In this document: positions 1-13,712 of the stretch, piece after piece
Layout of the letters: each line of letters begins with the position of its first letter
How positions within the stretch are numbered: the stretch's first letter is position 1
From: Gibbula magus
Lineage: Eukaryota; Mollusca; Gastropoda; Trochida; Trochidae
Reading direction: 5' to 3'
DNA: 64,000 nucleotides
Assembly (NCBI GenBank): GCA_936450465.1
Contig: OW388294.1
Coordinates: 68,528,075 to 68,592,074, forward strand
Program-made: the position numbers and the translations under genes
The notes under the pieces: generated by a model
What the model saw: only the letters and a program-made list of their open reading frames with translations
Told to the model about the DNA's origin: nothing
Database searches by the model: none

Positions 1-96
1 TGAAGTTTAGCGCAAAGATGTTTTGACGAAATGGGTGAGCCAAGTAGCTGGGGTTTGTTTTATCTCTGTTGCGCAACATATTTGCGCTAAACTTCA
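1..96. repeat. Small inverted repeat (hairpin or MITE remnant)
   Basis: The first 16 bases (TGAAGTTTAGCGCAAA) are an exact reverse complement of bases 81-96. The 64 bases between them show no coding signal. This is the shape of a fold-back element or the inner part of a larger inverted repeat cut off by the window edge. No target duplication can be judged because the left flank is missing. Confidence 0.7.
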
Positions 97-254
97 CTGA
101 TGGTCTCAGTAACTAGCTTTTGCCGTTGTCCACCCATAAAACGATGAGACGATGAGCATTGCACAGTATTACAACTATTTATGAATTTCAGTGAAAGTAA
201 ACAGGCACTTAAACGTTTCAACAAGTAGTCAATCAGAATAAGTGGACAAAAATA

Positions 255-597
<343 letters not shown>

Positions 598-815
598 GTA
601 CATTGTTTACAAAAGTGGCCAGAAGACAAACCAAGCTATCACTTGAAAAGTGCTATGCGCAAGAAACAGAGCTGTAGTGATACACAATGAATGGTTTTTG
701 TAGATAACTGACTAAACTTTCTACATTTATCACGCTCCATTTTACAAATGTTGAGCACCCTACCAATTCATAACAAGGCCAAACTACATAAAACCAAGTT
801 GGTTTTTGTAATTTG

Positions 816-818
<3 letters not shown>

Positions 819-907
<89 letters not shown>
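819..907. repeat. (TA)n microsatellite
   Basis: Uninterrupted TA run of about 89 bases. The 290 bases that follow (908-1201) are AT-rich and hold nothing I recognise apart from a short TATATA patch near 993. Confidence 0.97.
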
Positions 908-909
<2 letters not shown>

Positions 910-1718
910 TAAATTTAAATAATACACTGAAGACGTATATCAACTATCATAATCAATACTTTATATTCCAATATGCATATTTCTGCTTCTTGTATATATA
1001 TATATACTATTGGAAATATTATTTATTGGAAATAATCGAAAACTTTGTCAAACAATTTATCAATGTAAAAGTATTTCAAAATGTTTAGAAAATTGGACGT
1101 TACCATACCATCTTAATCTAGCATGATTTTGTGGATGATCAACTTCTTTCCTTTACATTTATATATATTTTTGGTTTGTTTATTTTCACAGTGACCTGTC
1201 GAAAAGGTTAACAAATCTATACCGAAACGTCGGCATCATGTTACTAAACAAGTTGATCTTCCATTATATTCATATCAAGAATGCTTCACAATGTGTTCTA
1301 AATGACCACTTTAAACCCTTGCGATTACTTATTGTCCAACATACACACATTAAATAAGGCATTGTTTTCAAATCAGTCTCTTGCAAATAGAAAGTTTGTG
1401 ATCCACTGAATGCAACGAGAGCCTTGTAATTTTTACTAGGCCCGTAGGTATGTGTTGGATAAAACATAACCCGCGGACATTATTCAAAAGTAAGTCAGAT
1501 TCACGTGAGAAGTGCCCACGGACATTTCCAAAAGAAGGAGAACTTACATGTACTTGTCAATTATGCCCACGGGTCATGCTTTATCGAACTTATTGACCGA
1601 TTACTAATTACAAATTAAGTCAAAATACAAAAACAAATGGTCGTCCGTAAAATATTGCCGCAGGTTTTCGTCCGTGGGTTTTAAGGGACTTACGAAGGCC
1701 ACCTAAGAAAAGCTCAGC

Positions 1719-1790
1719 CGCTGCGGTACAGTGGTTTGGTCGCTGGGGTTGGTGTGCAGCTGTAGGAAGGTTTTGGGTTCGAGACTGCAT
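1719..1790 (+). repeat. tRNA-like (SINE head-like) segment in repeat copy 1
   Basis: The segment has a box-A-like stretch (TACAGTGGTTTGGTCGCTGG) and a box-B-like stretch (GGGTTCGAGACTGC) at roughly tRNA spacing. No cloverleaf acceptor stem closes it, so it is not a working tRNA gene. It is more likely a pol III promoter relic of a SINE; the same segment recurs at 29725-29796. Confidence 0.45.
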
Positions 1791-4700
1791 GTCGGCAAAC
1801 TTTTTACAGATTCATCTTCGAATTAAGACTTATTTCAATAGGGTTAGTCCTTAACCTTCACCTTGATATCTTAGTGTTGAAATATATATTTTTGAAGAGG
1901 GTCATTCCAAGATAATATTCCTCTAGGCAGGTATATATTAAAAAGAGGGTTCTATCGGGGTATTTTTTGTGGAAACGAAACTCGAGAGGATATTCTTGTT
2001 TACACATATACATTTATGTTATTAATAAAAAACACAGTCAAGTTGAACGATACTAATGAAGTTAATATTTTGATGACTTTTTATTTCACAAATTGATAAA
2101 GGCAAGCGCACACTTGTTGAAAAAAAAACGATGAGAATTGAAGCCATTCATCGGCGCTGCGAGTGAGGAAAATTTCGTTTCGGTCTAACAGCATATTATT
2201 TAGTTTGTTACTATGTGAATTTTCTATCATTGTCTATATATTATTTTTTAGAAATTGGGTTAAATATAGAGCGTGTTTTCATTTCACGTAATGCCAAGAT
2301 TCCAATATGGCGGGTGCTACCGAGATCGGTGGTAGAACTTTCCCTTTAAGTTAAGTGTTTGTCTGACGTTCACCTGTCTCCATAGCCGGGCTGCCTCCTA
2401 CTTGTCTGACAGTCTTCATTCACTCAACCTGCGTTCACACAATCAAAATCTACTAGCTGTGCCATCCATGCCATGTCGACAATATTACTTATGTGGCCGT
2501 CAAACTCTTTCGTGTTCGTATCAAAACTTTCGGAAATGAATAGCATAATGCATTGAGGTTCCATTTATACATTTTCAAAGAAAATTAAATTGACAAGAAT
2601 AAGAGTCAAGATTTAAAAAATCATATAAAATATCACTGCGTTGTCCATGCACTCCTGAGCGTAAAGCCAGGGCTCCGTTCCATAACAGCGAGAGCTCAAT
2701 GTAGGGCTCAAGTAGCGCTCAAGTAGCGCTCATTCTCTCTTGAACGACACGGTGCAAATTCCTTGAAGTTTGCTCGCCTTGCTACGTAGCGCTACATTGA
2801 GCAATCGCGTTCATTGAGCGATTACTTTGAAACCTCTCTTGAACATGGCCCTTATTTGCTGTCAAAATATCTGTGAAAATTATTGAGGTCATGTAAGCCA
2901 CAAATGCTTACCTCCCTTTGCATGCGCGACCCTTCTCACACGGCGAGATTTAAGACTAGTAATTATTCGACATTGAGTTTTCATTCAAAGGGAGAGGACT
3001 CTGCTGTCACTAATACAGTACAGCCCGTGACCATCAACCAGCACATGCAACGGTGTGAAAATGGGTCACATAGAAATTACATAGGCTGTTACTGTCTCTA
3101 TGGCGTCGTGTACGATTGTCTCTCTATAGCACTTGCATTACAGTACTTTTGTAGATGCTGTATAGGCAAAACGGGAATTGATTACACATATTATGTTTCA
3201 AACATTATATTTTTTTTTAAAAAAGGCTTCATTCGTTCCGACTTAAACATTCCATTTTTGTCCATTACATGAAATAAATCCCATTAAGTGGAAGTTTTAT
3301 AATTCTACAATTTGGTACTTGGTCAAATGTTATAAAAAGCAAGTGGATCCATTACTCACAGGTTTACAAGCGCATTCCGTCATCCACTACCTAAACAAAC
3401 ACCTGATATGCAGGAATTTTCATCAGAAAACATATTCAAAGATATCCCAAGTTACACTGATGCTAGTCAATGAGCCATAATAATTTAAAATATAAATTAT
3501 GTTTACGTGCCTTAATGATGGCTCTTGCGTCAAAGGTTACTCCCTTCAGATTTTATATCTTTACCGGGGTGGGGAAAGGAGGGATAAAGTGTCTTACCTA
3601 CTAAACTGGGTGGGGGGAGGTTATAGAAAACGACGTGTATTATGTAAAAAAGGATATATAATACACTTTAGCATTGAATATTGCTATTTGGCAAATGATG
3701 TAAATCCCGTTTCTATTTGTGTTTATCAGTGCAATTTCTCCACGAAAAGTCCCCCAAGCCCTTGGCTGCGTGCTGCATATCATTACATCACATAAGGTTT
3801 TCTATATTTTGTCTTACATATCTGGGGACAAAGGGGTTGCAGTCACCGTCCTTTTTTCTCTGTAATCATATGTTGGTTCTTACATACGAAATATGACAGA
3901 AGGACAAAAAGACATCGTATTTGTATTGTACAATGTTCAGTTAAGTCATCATTTATGCATGAAATGGGATTTGTTAACGTTTTATCAAGATTTGCTTCCT
4001 TAATTAATTATATGGGCATTTCCTAATCTATCTGAGTCTTTTTTCTTTCCCAATGTATGTTTAGCGACCGTCTCTTTATTGACTATATGTATACGTGTGT
4101 CTCATCTCAATTTCTGTCTAAAAATGTACTGTCGGAAATGCTGGATAAATGCTTTTTCGACCTCAAAACAAAATAATCATATATAAAGATAAGTAAATTA
4201 AAGATGTCGCCAAACACCTACATATTCTATCATGAAATATTAATTTCAAAATCTAATAAATCAGGTGATTTACATATTGCGTTCAAGATTGAATTACAGC
4301 TGTCGCTAATTACAGAATATCCGATCAGAGTATGATTGTTAATTCGAATATTTGAAATTTTTCTCCAGTTAAAACTTTGAGATTATCCTCTTATTGTTAG
4401 ATTATTGACAGCAACGAAAGAGCGTTTGTGTCGAATGAACCTTGGATATTTTCTTTATTATTTAATTCGTTTACAATTTCGGCATTTATCTCTATAGGAT
4501 AAACAATTAACATTACCCATCGTACATGCGTCTTTTGTAGTTTTCTCTTATTCTACAATGAACTTATTTGCATATACTTTAAGACTGTTTCTTACCTGTG
4601 TTGATTGAAAACATTACTGGCAGCACCTTTCTCGCAAATTCTTCTCCTGTAAAACCTGCTTCAGAAAGATCTGGCACTCACAACAAGTTTCCAGATATGT

Positions 4701-4825
4701 TGTCATGTTTCGTGTAGAAATTTTCACAAGATAATGTCCGGTTGGCAGCAAATTTGAAATAAACCCAAAAAGCATGTTTCTGGCATTTCCGACAGTACTT
4801 TAGCAACTATCAATCTATTTTACTG

Positions 4826-6088
<1,263 letters not shown>

Positions 6089-6489
6089 AGTTTCTAAAGA
6101 CGAGATTCCATTTTAAGGGAGGCAACTCTTCTGATACTAAAACATACCATAAACATTCAACTAGTAAATACATAACGTGTATCCGAGACGCGTTGAAAAT
6201 AAATATATCGTCTTTTCACTGTCTGGGGTGAAAAAGTGTGTCATTGTCTCTGTCGCTCTATGTCTCTGCGTTATTGTATCTGTCTCACATGCTCTCGTTA
6301 TTTTCTGTCTCTCTCCATGTCTCAGACTGTACCTGTCAGTTTGACCTTCTATGCAATATGAAACACAATAGTAAACAGAATAGAACCGTGACCGTGAATA
6401 ATGCGTTTATTTACACTTAAACTCATTCTTAGGGAAGTAATCCCGGTCCAAACAAACTATGAACAGGTTTGCCAAAACACTTTATTTTA

Positions 6490-8014
6490 CAGGTTTTTAC
6501 ATTTTACAAAATCGATGTAGATACGTGCTCTAGTTTGTAACCTTTGGAGAATCTCTTGCATTCATTAGAATTCAATCATATCGTACTAGGAACTCATAGA
6601 CAAAATTATTAGTGCAAAACTATATATCTTCATGCTAAGATTTCTTAATATTATCTTTGGAAATTTGCACAATAATAGCTGTGGGAGAGTTTATGTGATA
6701 TCTACACTTTGAATAAGATCACTGATGAAGAAGCTTAATTTCAGTTTTGTTACGGACAACTGAAAACAAATTATTATGGAAAATAACTAACATTTCGTTC
6801 GTTTATTGAAGTAAAATTTGTTAATTTAATCAACTTGGGTTGATAATTTGATATCAAATGACACTCAATCATTGACCTATATCATTCACATAATGAAAAT
6901 GGCTTATGTGTATGGCTGTACAAATTTTATTTTAAGTCAAAAGATGTTTAAAGAATATCAAAAGGCAATGTGCTATAGTAAAATGTTCTATTTGATTAAT
7001 ATCTAAAGAACACAGCCTCACAAATGAGTCCTTTTCCAAATTACGTTTCTGATATAATTTCTGATTATTTACATTAACGGAACAATTATCAGGCGATATC
7101 TGCACAGCTGATTAATATTTTGAAATACCTTTATAGATTGAACCATTAAATACCAATATTAATGAAAATATTACGGGTTGGGTCAGGTGTTGGGTATTTT
7201 TTATTTAAAATTTACAAAAATACATAACGAAATTGAACTACAATCAATAGTTTGGTTACTTTTATGTTCAAAAACTAACATTCATGATTTCACAAGTATT
7301 TTGCATATAAAAGGGAAACACAGCTTTGGGGATCAGGATATTTCGATCAAACATTCTTAATTATTCAATAATGATATACTCGAACCTATTACTCTCTTGC
7401 TCATGTTTTTCTCAAACCATGTGATCATTGATTTATTGCTATACAAGCTTTGGCTTACAAAATCGTATAAACTTTTAATTTCTAATAAGTAAGTCCTTCT
7501 AATTTGAATGTTCTTATTTAATGTCACTGAGGCAAAGGTTTGAATTCAAATGTTTTAGCCTTCTGGTGTTTTAGGCTTCATATATGCCTGATATATTTTT
7601 ACAATAACAACAACAAAAGTATTGCTTCTTGGGTCAGAATTTTGTCTTTATACTTTGCTTAGTATTAGCATGTTTATGGTTATATGTTATCCTGAATATG
7701 AAATTATACGACGAGAACTGCAATTTAAAAGAGGACACGTTTATCCAACCAATGACGTTAGTGTTCATGTTTGATTGATCTTAATATCGCTCTGGCATTA
7801 AATACGATATTCTCTCTATAGTGTTTGTATTAAAATACGCTTGTGAGTATAGCAGATCTTGTATAAGCAAAAGGCAATTAACTATGGTTTCAAATTTTAA
7901 TTAAAAATGTGTCCATTTATTTGACACATTATATTTTTACAAGTTAACACTTTGATATGGAAATATTTTTTAAATCATGCAGATCCTTTATTCACAAAAA
8001 GTACTATTCACATT
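6490..8014. other. AT-rich stretch without recognisable features
   Basis: About 1.5 kb. No frame here shows a domain or motif I can name, and I see no repeat structure apart from short AT tracts. The 60-residue open frame near 7178 is at chance level. Confidence 0.6.
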
Positions 8015-8111
8015 GTAAGTCCCTTCAGTGGGTTTACAATTGTATAACAATATGATATACATATTGTATACAATTGTATAACAATATGTAAACCCACGTG
8101 GAGGGACATAC
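8015..8111. repeat. Imperfect palindrome / fold-back element
   Basis: GTAAGTCCCTTCAGTGGGTT on the left pairs with AACCCACGTGGAGGGACATAC on the right, and the middle is itself a near-palindrome of CAATTGTATAACAATATG units. The whole of 8015-8111 can fold into one long hairpin. A further GTAAGTCCCT follows at about 8118. This looks like a MITE or fold-back transposon; no clear target duplication was found. Confidence 0.65.
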
Positions 8112-8339
8112 TATGTTGTAAGTCCCTCGTACTGGGTAATGCGGTTTAGAAAGGTCGTTTCACTCATCACGATATATGGCTGATTGCATGACTGTAAACC
8201 CTGATATACTTTTCTAAGAGATCCCTGTGATAGTAAAGACTCGAAGAAACTGTCTCAGACTAATATTGAAAAATTAAATATCTTCATACTATATCATTAT
8301 TATATTATATGTCTTCAAGATATACATATCAAGAAAGAG

Positions 8340-10140
8340 GATGAGAATTTAATGAGAAATGAAAGGGGGGGGGGGAGTATTATTGCTCCGTATGCTTCTA
8401 ATGCTAGAGGTGTTGCCATTTTATTTAATGATAAAATAGAACCAGTTATTCATAAATGTAGACAGATCCGAATGGAAATTATATAATAGCTGATCTTACT
8501 GTTGAAGGTAATAGGCTAACCCTTGCCACATTAGATTTTTGTTTAGGAAATTAATTTATTCTCTTCTTTACAATACTACAATAAACTGGTGAAAGAAATT
8601 TTAGAAGAAACGAAAGAAGAATATGTCATGGAAAACACTAATACAAGAAAGGTTGATGTTCTTAATCTTGAATTAAGCATTTCTGTTCAATTACTTTTGG
8701 AAACTTTTCTTATGAAAGTTAGGGGGAAATCAATTTCTTTCTTATCATATTTAAAGAAAATGAAAAATGAAAAAACTGAAAAGACTTGAAAAAGAAATAA
8801 AAGTTTTAGAGGACGAAATTAGAGAAAATTTTCAAAGTGTTAATGAAGAATTGCTTGCGAAATTACCTAATCATAATTTTTAATTTTTATTACAAAACAA
8901 AATAAACATAGAAGATACATGAAAAATGGCGCCCAATTTCACTCTTAAATACTTTGTATAAAATTATCAGCTCTTGCATTGCAAATAGATTAAAAACGAC
9001 ATTAGACACCTTGATAAATCCGGATCAGACAGGATTTATACCTGGCAGGTGTATAAGTGACAATATCAGATTGATGTATGATATTATGTTTGATCTTAAA
9101 AAGAGAAACAAACCAGACCTTTTGAATCTAATTGACTTTGAAAAGCATTTGACAAAGTTTCCAAAGCTTTTATTATAGAAGTTCTTGTAAAATTTTGCTT
9201 TGGCCCAAACATTATTAAATGGATAAATATATTGATGAAAAATGCAACCTCATGTGTTACCCAAAACGGGAATCTCTCTACCTTTTTCGTGAAAAATGAA
9301 CGCGGCTGTAGACAGGGGGACCCGGTTTCTCCATATTTATTCATTTTTGTGGCAGAAATTCTTGGAACTATGGCTAGAAACAATAAAAATATTAATGGTA
9401 TTGAAATAAATAATGAAGAATATAAAATGGGACAGTATGCAGATGATACGCAATTATTTTAGATGAATCTGAAGATAGCCAAAATGCTGCTCTAGAAACT
9501 TTACATACTTTTTTATAAAATGTCAGGTCTCAGGATTAACATTGAGAAAACTAAATCTATCTCGATTGGGTCAATGATTGGAAGCAAAGTGAGACTGTGC
9601 TCTCAAAGTAGTTTAGATTGGCATGGCGGTGACTTTAACATCCTTGGGATATATCTCAACCCTAGTTTGGAGGATTTATGGGTAATTAATACTCGGAAAA
9701 GACTAGAAACTGGATGGAAAAAGAAAAATAACTCTACAAGGGAAAATTACAATCTTAAACACGCTTGCGTTATCAACTTTAGTCCGTATTTTTTCTGTAT
9801 TGCCATCACCACCAAAAGAATTTCTGAACCAACTGACAAATATTATGTACAATTTCATGTGGGATGGTAAAAAAGGATAAAATAAAGCGAGCCACTTTAT
9901 GTAGAAAATATGAAGAAGGTGGACTGAGAATGACAGATGTCAGATCCTTTATTATGGCACTAAAACTATCATGCCTAAGGAGGAATATTAATAAAAACAC
10001 AATTCACAATCCAAGTTTATTCCCTTTTGATAAGATATTTCTTTTGGGTGCACATGTTGATACACACATAGCGGCCGATTGGTCGACCCAAGCTGCAACA
10101 TTCCAAGAGCTCTTTCTCTTTCTTCACTTGTCAATCGCGG
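8340..10140 (+). pseudogene. Decayed LINE ORF2: endonuclease piece plus reverse transcriptase (L1-Tx1-like)
   Basis: Remnants appear in order. At 8390-8540 is a piece resembling the apurinic-type endonuclease (GVAILFNDKIEPVIHKC). At 8954-9178 is an RT start with SSCIANRLK and PDQTGFIPGRCISDN. At 9232-9462 is GCRQGDPVSPYLF followed by the catalytic YADDTQLF. At 9520-9870 is the RT thumb region (GLRINIEKTKSISIGS). At 9864-10050 is GGLRMTDVRSFIMALKLSCL. The frames shift at about 9180, 9465 and 9860, and stops interrupt the endonuclease, so no protein is made. The order and motifs match L1/Tx1-type elements. The 3' end may be the fragment at 10741-10985. Confidence 0.85.
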
Positions 10141-10740
10141 CGTGATTTCTTACACGTGTGCCATATCATGCAAAGTAGGCACCATTTATACCCTGTAGAA
10201 GCATTCAGTTCATGCAAATGCTGCTTGAATTTTGTTACATTTGAGTGATAATGCGTTTGGGTGATAGACAAAAAAATTAAAAGTTTTCATTTTCAAGCAA
10301 AAATGTTCACATAAATAATCGTCTGTGTTCCTAAATACTATTAAGTCATTTGACAACACAGTGAACTCGTTTTCACTAAGGTAAAGTACGAGAAAAGATC
10401 TTTCATGACTAGAAATATATATTTCATAAGTTTCAAACTTAAACTTACTCAATAACAGTATTTTTCATCGTTTAGGGGTTATGATATAAAGCATACAACC
10501 TTTTTGTCTAGACGCAAACGTAAAAGTTTACTTTCAACTTTTTCTGGACATCTAAATCACATGTATATGTTACTAACAGCCTAATCGAAAACCGGACAAT
10601 TTTAATCTTCTTAAGCAAGCTGCATTTTGCCACAATATGAATCCATCATGATTTTTAAACGTGTTATTAGCATAAAGCTACGTCATTCGGCTTTCTTTTG
10701 GGCCATTCATTTCTTAAATATCTTTGATACCTAAAAAGTT
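10141..10740. other. Unassigned 600-bp stretch between LINE pieces
   Basis: It separates the LINE polymerase relic from a LINE 3' fragment. The minus strand has an 80-residue open frame (10210-10452) rich in Phe, Tyr and Lys with no motif I recognise. I do not call it a gene. It may be sequence inserted into the LINE. Confidence 0.4.
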
Positions 10741-10985
10741 ATTTAAAAAAGAAGTGGGGTAACGTTTCTTTTGGCGTTTCGTTTATTAGCATCACATATC
10801 ATTCTATTAGCCAACAAATATATCCATATCTCAAGTATTAAACAGAATAAATTATCCATAGAAGGTTTTGTAAATATTGTCAAGGATGTATTTAAAGTGG
10901 AAAACATTATTGCATGTAAAAACAATACCCTGCCTTCTTTCCATACTAAATGGAAGACTTTTGTCATTATCTTCCAGATATAATG
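10741..10985 (+). pseudogene. LINE ORF2 C-terminal fragment
   Basis: The plus-strand frame reads ASHIILLANKYIHISSIKQN, then IEGFVNIVKDVFKVENIIA, and ends soon after FHTKWKTF at a stop. This pattern (a helical tail after the zinc knuckle) recurs in the fragments at 12590-13160 and 22170-22790, and resembles the C-terminal end of L1-Tx1-like ORF2. The fragment has no polymerase domain. Confidence 0.6.
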
Positions 10986-11188
10986 TTTAGACATTTTGTC
11001 CATATTTTATGTGCGCTTCATCGACCTTGCGCGGACTCTGTATTGAACGACAGTCTTGTATATTGTACACATGCTGAAGAGAAATGAATACACACATTTG
11101 AAAACAATATATATTGAAAAATTACTTAAATACATAAAATCAAATGTAAACCTGTTGACTAAAGTGCATCTCTCGAACCCATAATCCT

Positions 11189-11352
11189 GTCAATCTTAAC
11201 GTTCCATTCTTAACTTTACAAAGTTGAAATGTAATTCTAGAATTCAATTTTTAATTATTAAATCTAAATAATATGCACAGTTTATAATGTTACAAGTTAC
11301 GTTTGACAAATGAAAACGGAAAATGAAGAGTTGCAAAGTCAGGTTTGTAAAA
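11189..11352 (-). repeat. Dispersed repeat, inverted partner of 21152-21341
   Basis: This 164-bp block is the reverse complement, with small indels, of 21152-21341. The match starts at GTCAATCTTAAC and ends at TTTGTAAAAC, and both flanks diverge sharply. The pair brackets the Polinton and its surroundings at about 10 kb spacing. Confidence 0.75.
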
Positions 11353-12589
11353 CTCTTGTTATGTCCTACAAACAAACGCATCCTGTCAGTTCACAGTCAC
11401 TTACATTCCGTTTGATAGTGTCGTTTAGTAATTAAATGCCAAATGAAAATACCAATTGAAAATTAATTCTTTGGTATTCTAATTATTATTTCAAAAAATT
11501 GTGAGGACATTTGACAAACAATTATTTTTGTTGCAACCCAAAACGAGTGCGGAAGTAATGTAAATGTGGGATGACACTGACAGACATACAGGATCGCATA
11601 GCTTGATTGGCATTGATATTATGATAAATGTATCCGATCCGTTATCATAAAACTTCTTTCACATACATATAAAACTGTAGATTTACAAACCATATATAGA
11701 CATCCTACACCCGAAAAAATGAATTACTTTCTGTGCGTTCATTTACACATTATCTTCTCTCAGTTCAATCATGTCAATATTCATTTTTTATACTCCAATT
11801 TTATGTGTATTCAGTAAAGTCTTTTGGTTTTGAATATGTTAATTTATCTATTTTCATTTACTTATCAAGCAAACTATATTTTTAGTATTTGAAGCAGTGG
11901 AAAGTGTATTATTGTGGGACAGAAATATATTTTTCCATAATTCATATGTCCATTAATTATGTATAAAGAATCAAATTACTGAATTCAAGTATGAAATGTA
12001 AATCATAAACCTTGATCAGTTGTTTCACACATTAAACAATAAACATTCAACTTCTACATGCCAAAGTATGAAAATAATTATGAATAAAGAATGCAAACTG
12101 AAAATAGAATTATATCACTGGTAATTTCAAAAATATAATTGCACTGTTGAATTTAAAAATTGAATCGACTGTAACAAATACAGGATATAAAAAAATGCTC
12201 ATTCATAAATACATTGACATGCGTATTGTTTTCAATAAATTAAATATGTGTTTTATTAACTCATATATGAAACGATGATAATTTTTATTTAGCTAATAGT
12301 TCCGATAATGTATGTTTTACAACAATATGTGTCTCCTAAACATACGTCTTTGCCGTGTCTATTTAATACTTTTGTTTGTTAGTCATTAATGTAACAAACT
12401 CATTGTAGTAGAAATATATATCAAATTATTAATTTAAAAGTTGAACGAAAAGAAATGTTCATTCCATTAATGTGTTGTCAATGAAAAATACAACAACACA
12501 GGCCCGAAGTTGCAGAATGGGCTTCTTTATACACATATTTCAAGGATTAGTGTGTTTGAAAAATCTAGAAACTGTACTAAGAGTGTCCC
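11353..12589. other. AT-rich stretch without recognisable features
   Basis: About 1.2 kb of strongly AT-rich DNA with stops in every frame. I see no domain, RNA gene or tandem repeat here. Confidence 0.55.
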
Positions 12590-13160
12590 ATGTTAAGATG
12601 TTCAGTATATATTTATAAATAGAGCAATCTTCACAAGAAGAGAGCTGCTGAAAATGAAAATAAGTCATTCGAATATTTGTTCTTTCTGTAAATCTGAACC
12701 AGAAAGTTTCCAATTTGTTTTCATAAATGTAGTCATGTAAATGAATTTTGGGGGAATCGAAAGTTTCATGAAGAATCGTCTTCTATCACCCAAAACTGGC
12801 TCCCTAGGTAGATATGGTGCTTGTGTGAGATCATGCGATATCGACAAGCGATATCTACATTGCAGATAATGCTAAAATCAAATCTTCATAATCTTATTAT
12901 ATAATCAGTTAATGACAGTTGATGTGTATCTTTAATAAACTCGTGTTGATATATTTTATGTCAGAAGACACTTGAGTGAAATTCTCGACATATACTTTGT
13001 TATTATCATATCATTACAGTACCTCCACAAAATTAAAATATCCATAGAAAGTGTTGTAAATATTGTCAAGGATATATCTAATGTTGCAAACATTATTCGC
13101 TCGTACATTAAAAACAACACCTTCTGTCCATGATTTTTAGAAGGTTTATTTATCATCATG
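12590..13160 (+). pseudogene. LINE ORF2 3' fragment with zinc knuckle
   Basis: From 12600 the plus strand reads FTRRELLKMKISHSNICSFC, then KSEPES, the first half of the CxxC...H...C zinc knuckle that ends many LINE ORF2 proteins. Frames then break. From 13030 a piece (IVKDISNVANIIRSYIKN) matches the C-terminal fragment at 10741-10985. It is a dead 3' portion of the same or a close LINE family. Confidence 0.65.
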
Positions 13161-13439
13161 TATTTATTTCCAAAATGTCGATAAATTATCTAACTATAAT
13201 CGAATGTGAAAAAATGTCCCGTCCAACTATTTTTTTGTGTTTTTAATTTTTTTTACAAAAGACGCAATGTTTTCTTTATACCAAATTGATTCGTCCCTGA
13301 CATACATTATAGTGACCAGTAATGATGCCTTTCAAATTTGTTAGATTTGTTGTCTATATATGTATAGTTAATTTATTCTGTGATATTCTGTGTTTATATG
13401 ATCAATCTAAATATATGAATTATTAGTATGGCTGATTGA

Positions 13440-13445
13440 AACGCG
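13440..13445 (+). repeat. Polinton target site duplication, left (AACGCG)
   Basis: AACGCG stands directly before the left inverted repeat and again directly after the right one (20679-20684). Six-base duplications are the rule for Polintons. Confidence 0.93.
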
Positions 13446-13712
13446 AGTAGTAGTAATGCCTGCATAATCTATTTTTTTAATACATAGGATATTTTTTTCT
13501 GCATTGGATATTTTTTTTGAATGGGCTTGTATAGTCTTAAATTAATTGAGTTGACCGATTTGTTTAAAATTCGGTCAAACTGATTTCTCATTTTATGTCC
13601 AGACCTGTAGCACAGGTGTTCTCAGTGTCGTATATATGGTTTGACCAATTTAATTGTTAATTGAATTGACCGATTTTTTAAGTGACAAAATTCGGTCAGA
13701 CTGATATCATTT
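13446..13712 (+). repeat. Polinton terminal inverted repeat, left
   Basis: The repeat starts AGTAGTAGTAATGCC and pairs with 20417-20678. The two arms differ mainly by a few bases near 13680, where the left arm reads GATTTTTTAAGTGACAAAA and the right reads a GATTTGTTTAAAA form. Inside the arm, GACCGAT / ATTCGGTC motifs occur twice in inverted orientation, so the end itself can form hairpins. Confidence 0.93.

Noticed and set aside
1202..1245. Hammerhead-like GAAACGTC motif at the start of the 5.3 kb repeat (also near 41035 and 27431)
   Set aside because: The CTGATGA box is absent upstream, so no hammerhead core can form. It may be a relic.
10210..10452. 80-residue minus-strand open frame
   Set aside because: No motif, no conserved partner in the window, and low-complexity AT-rich context.
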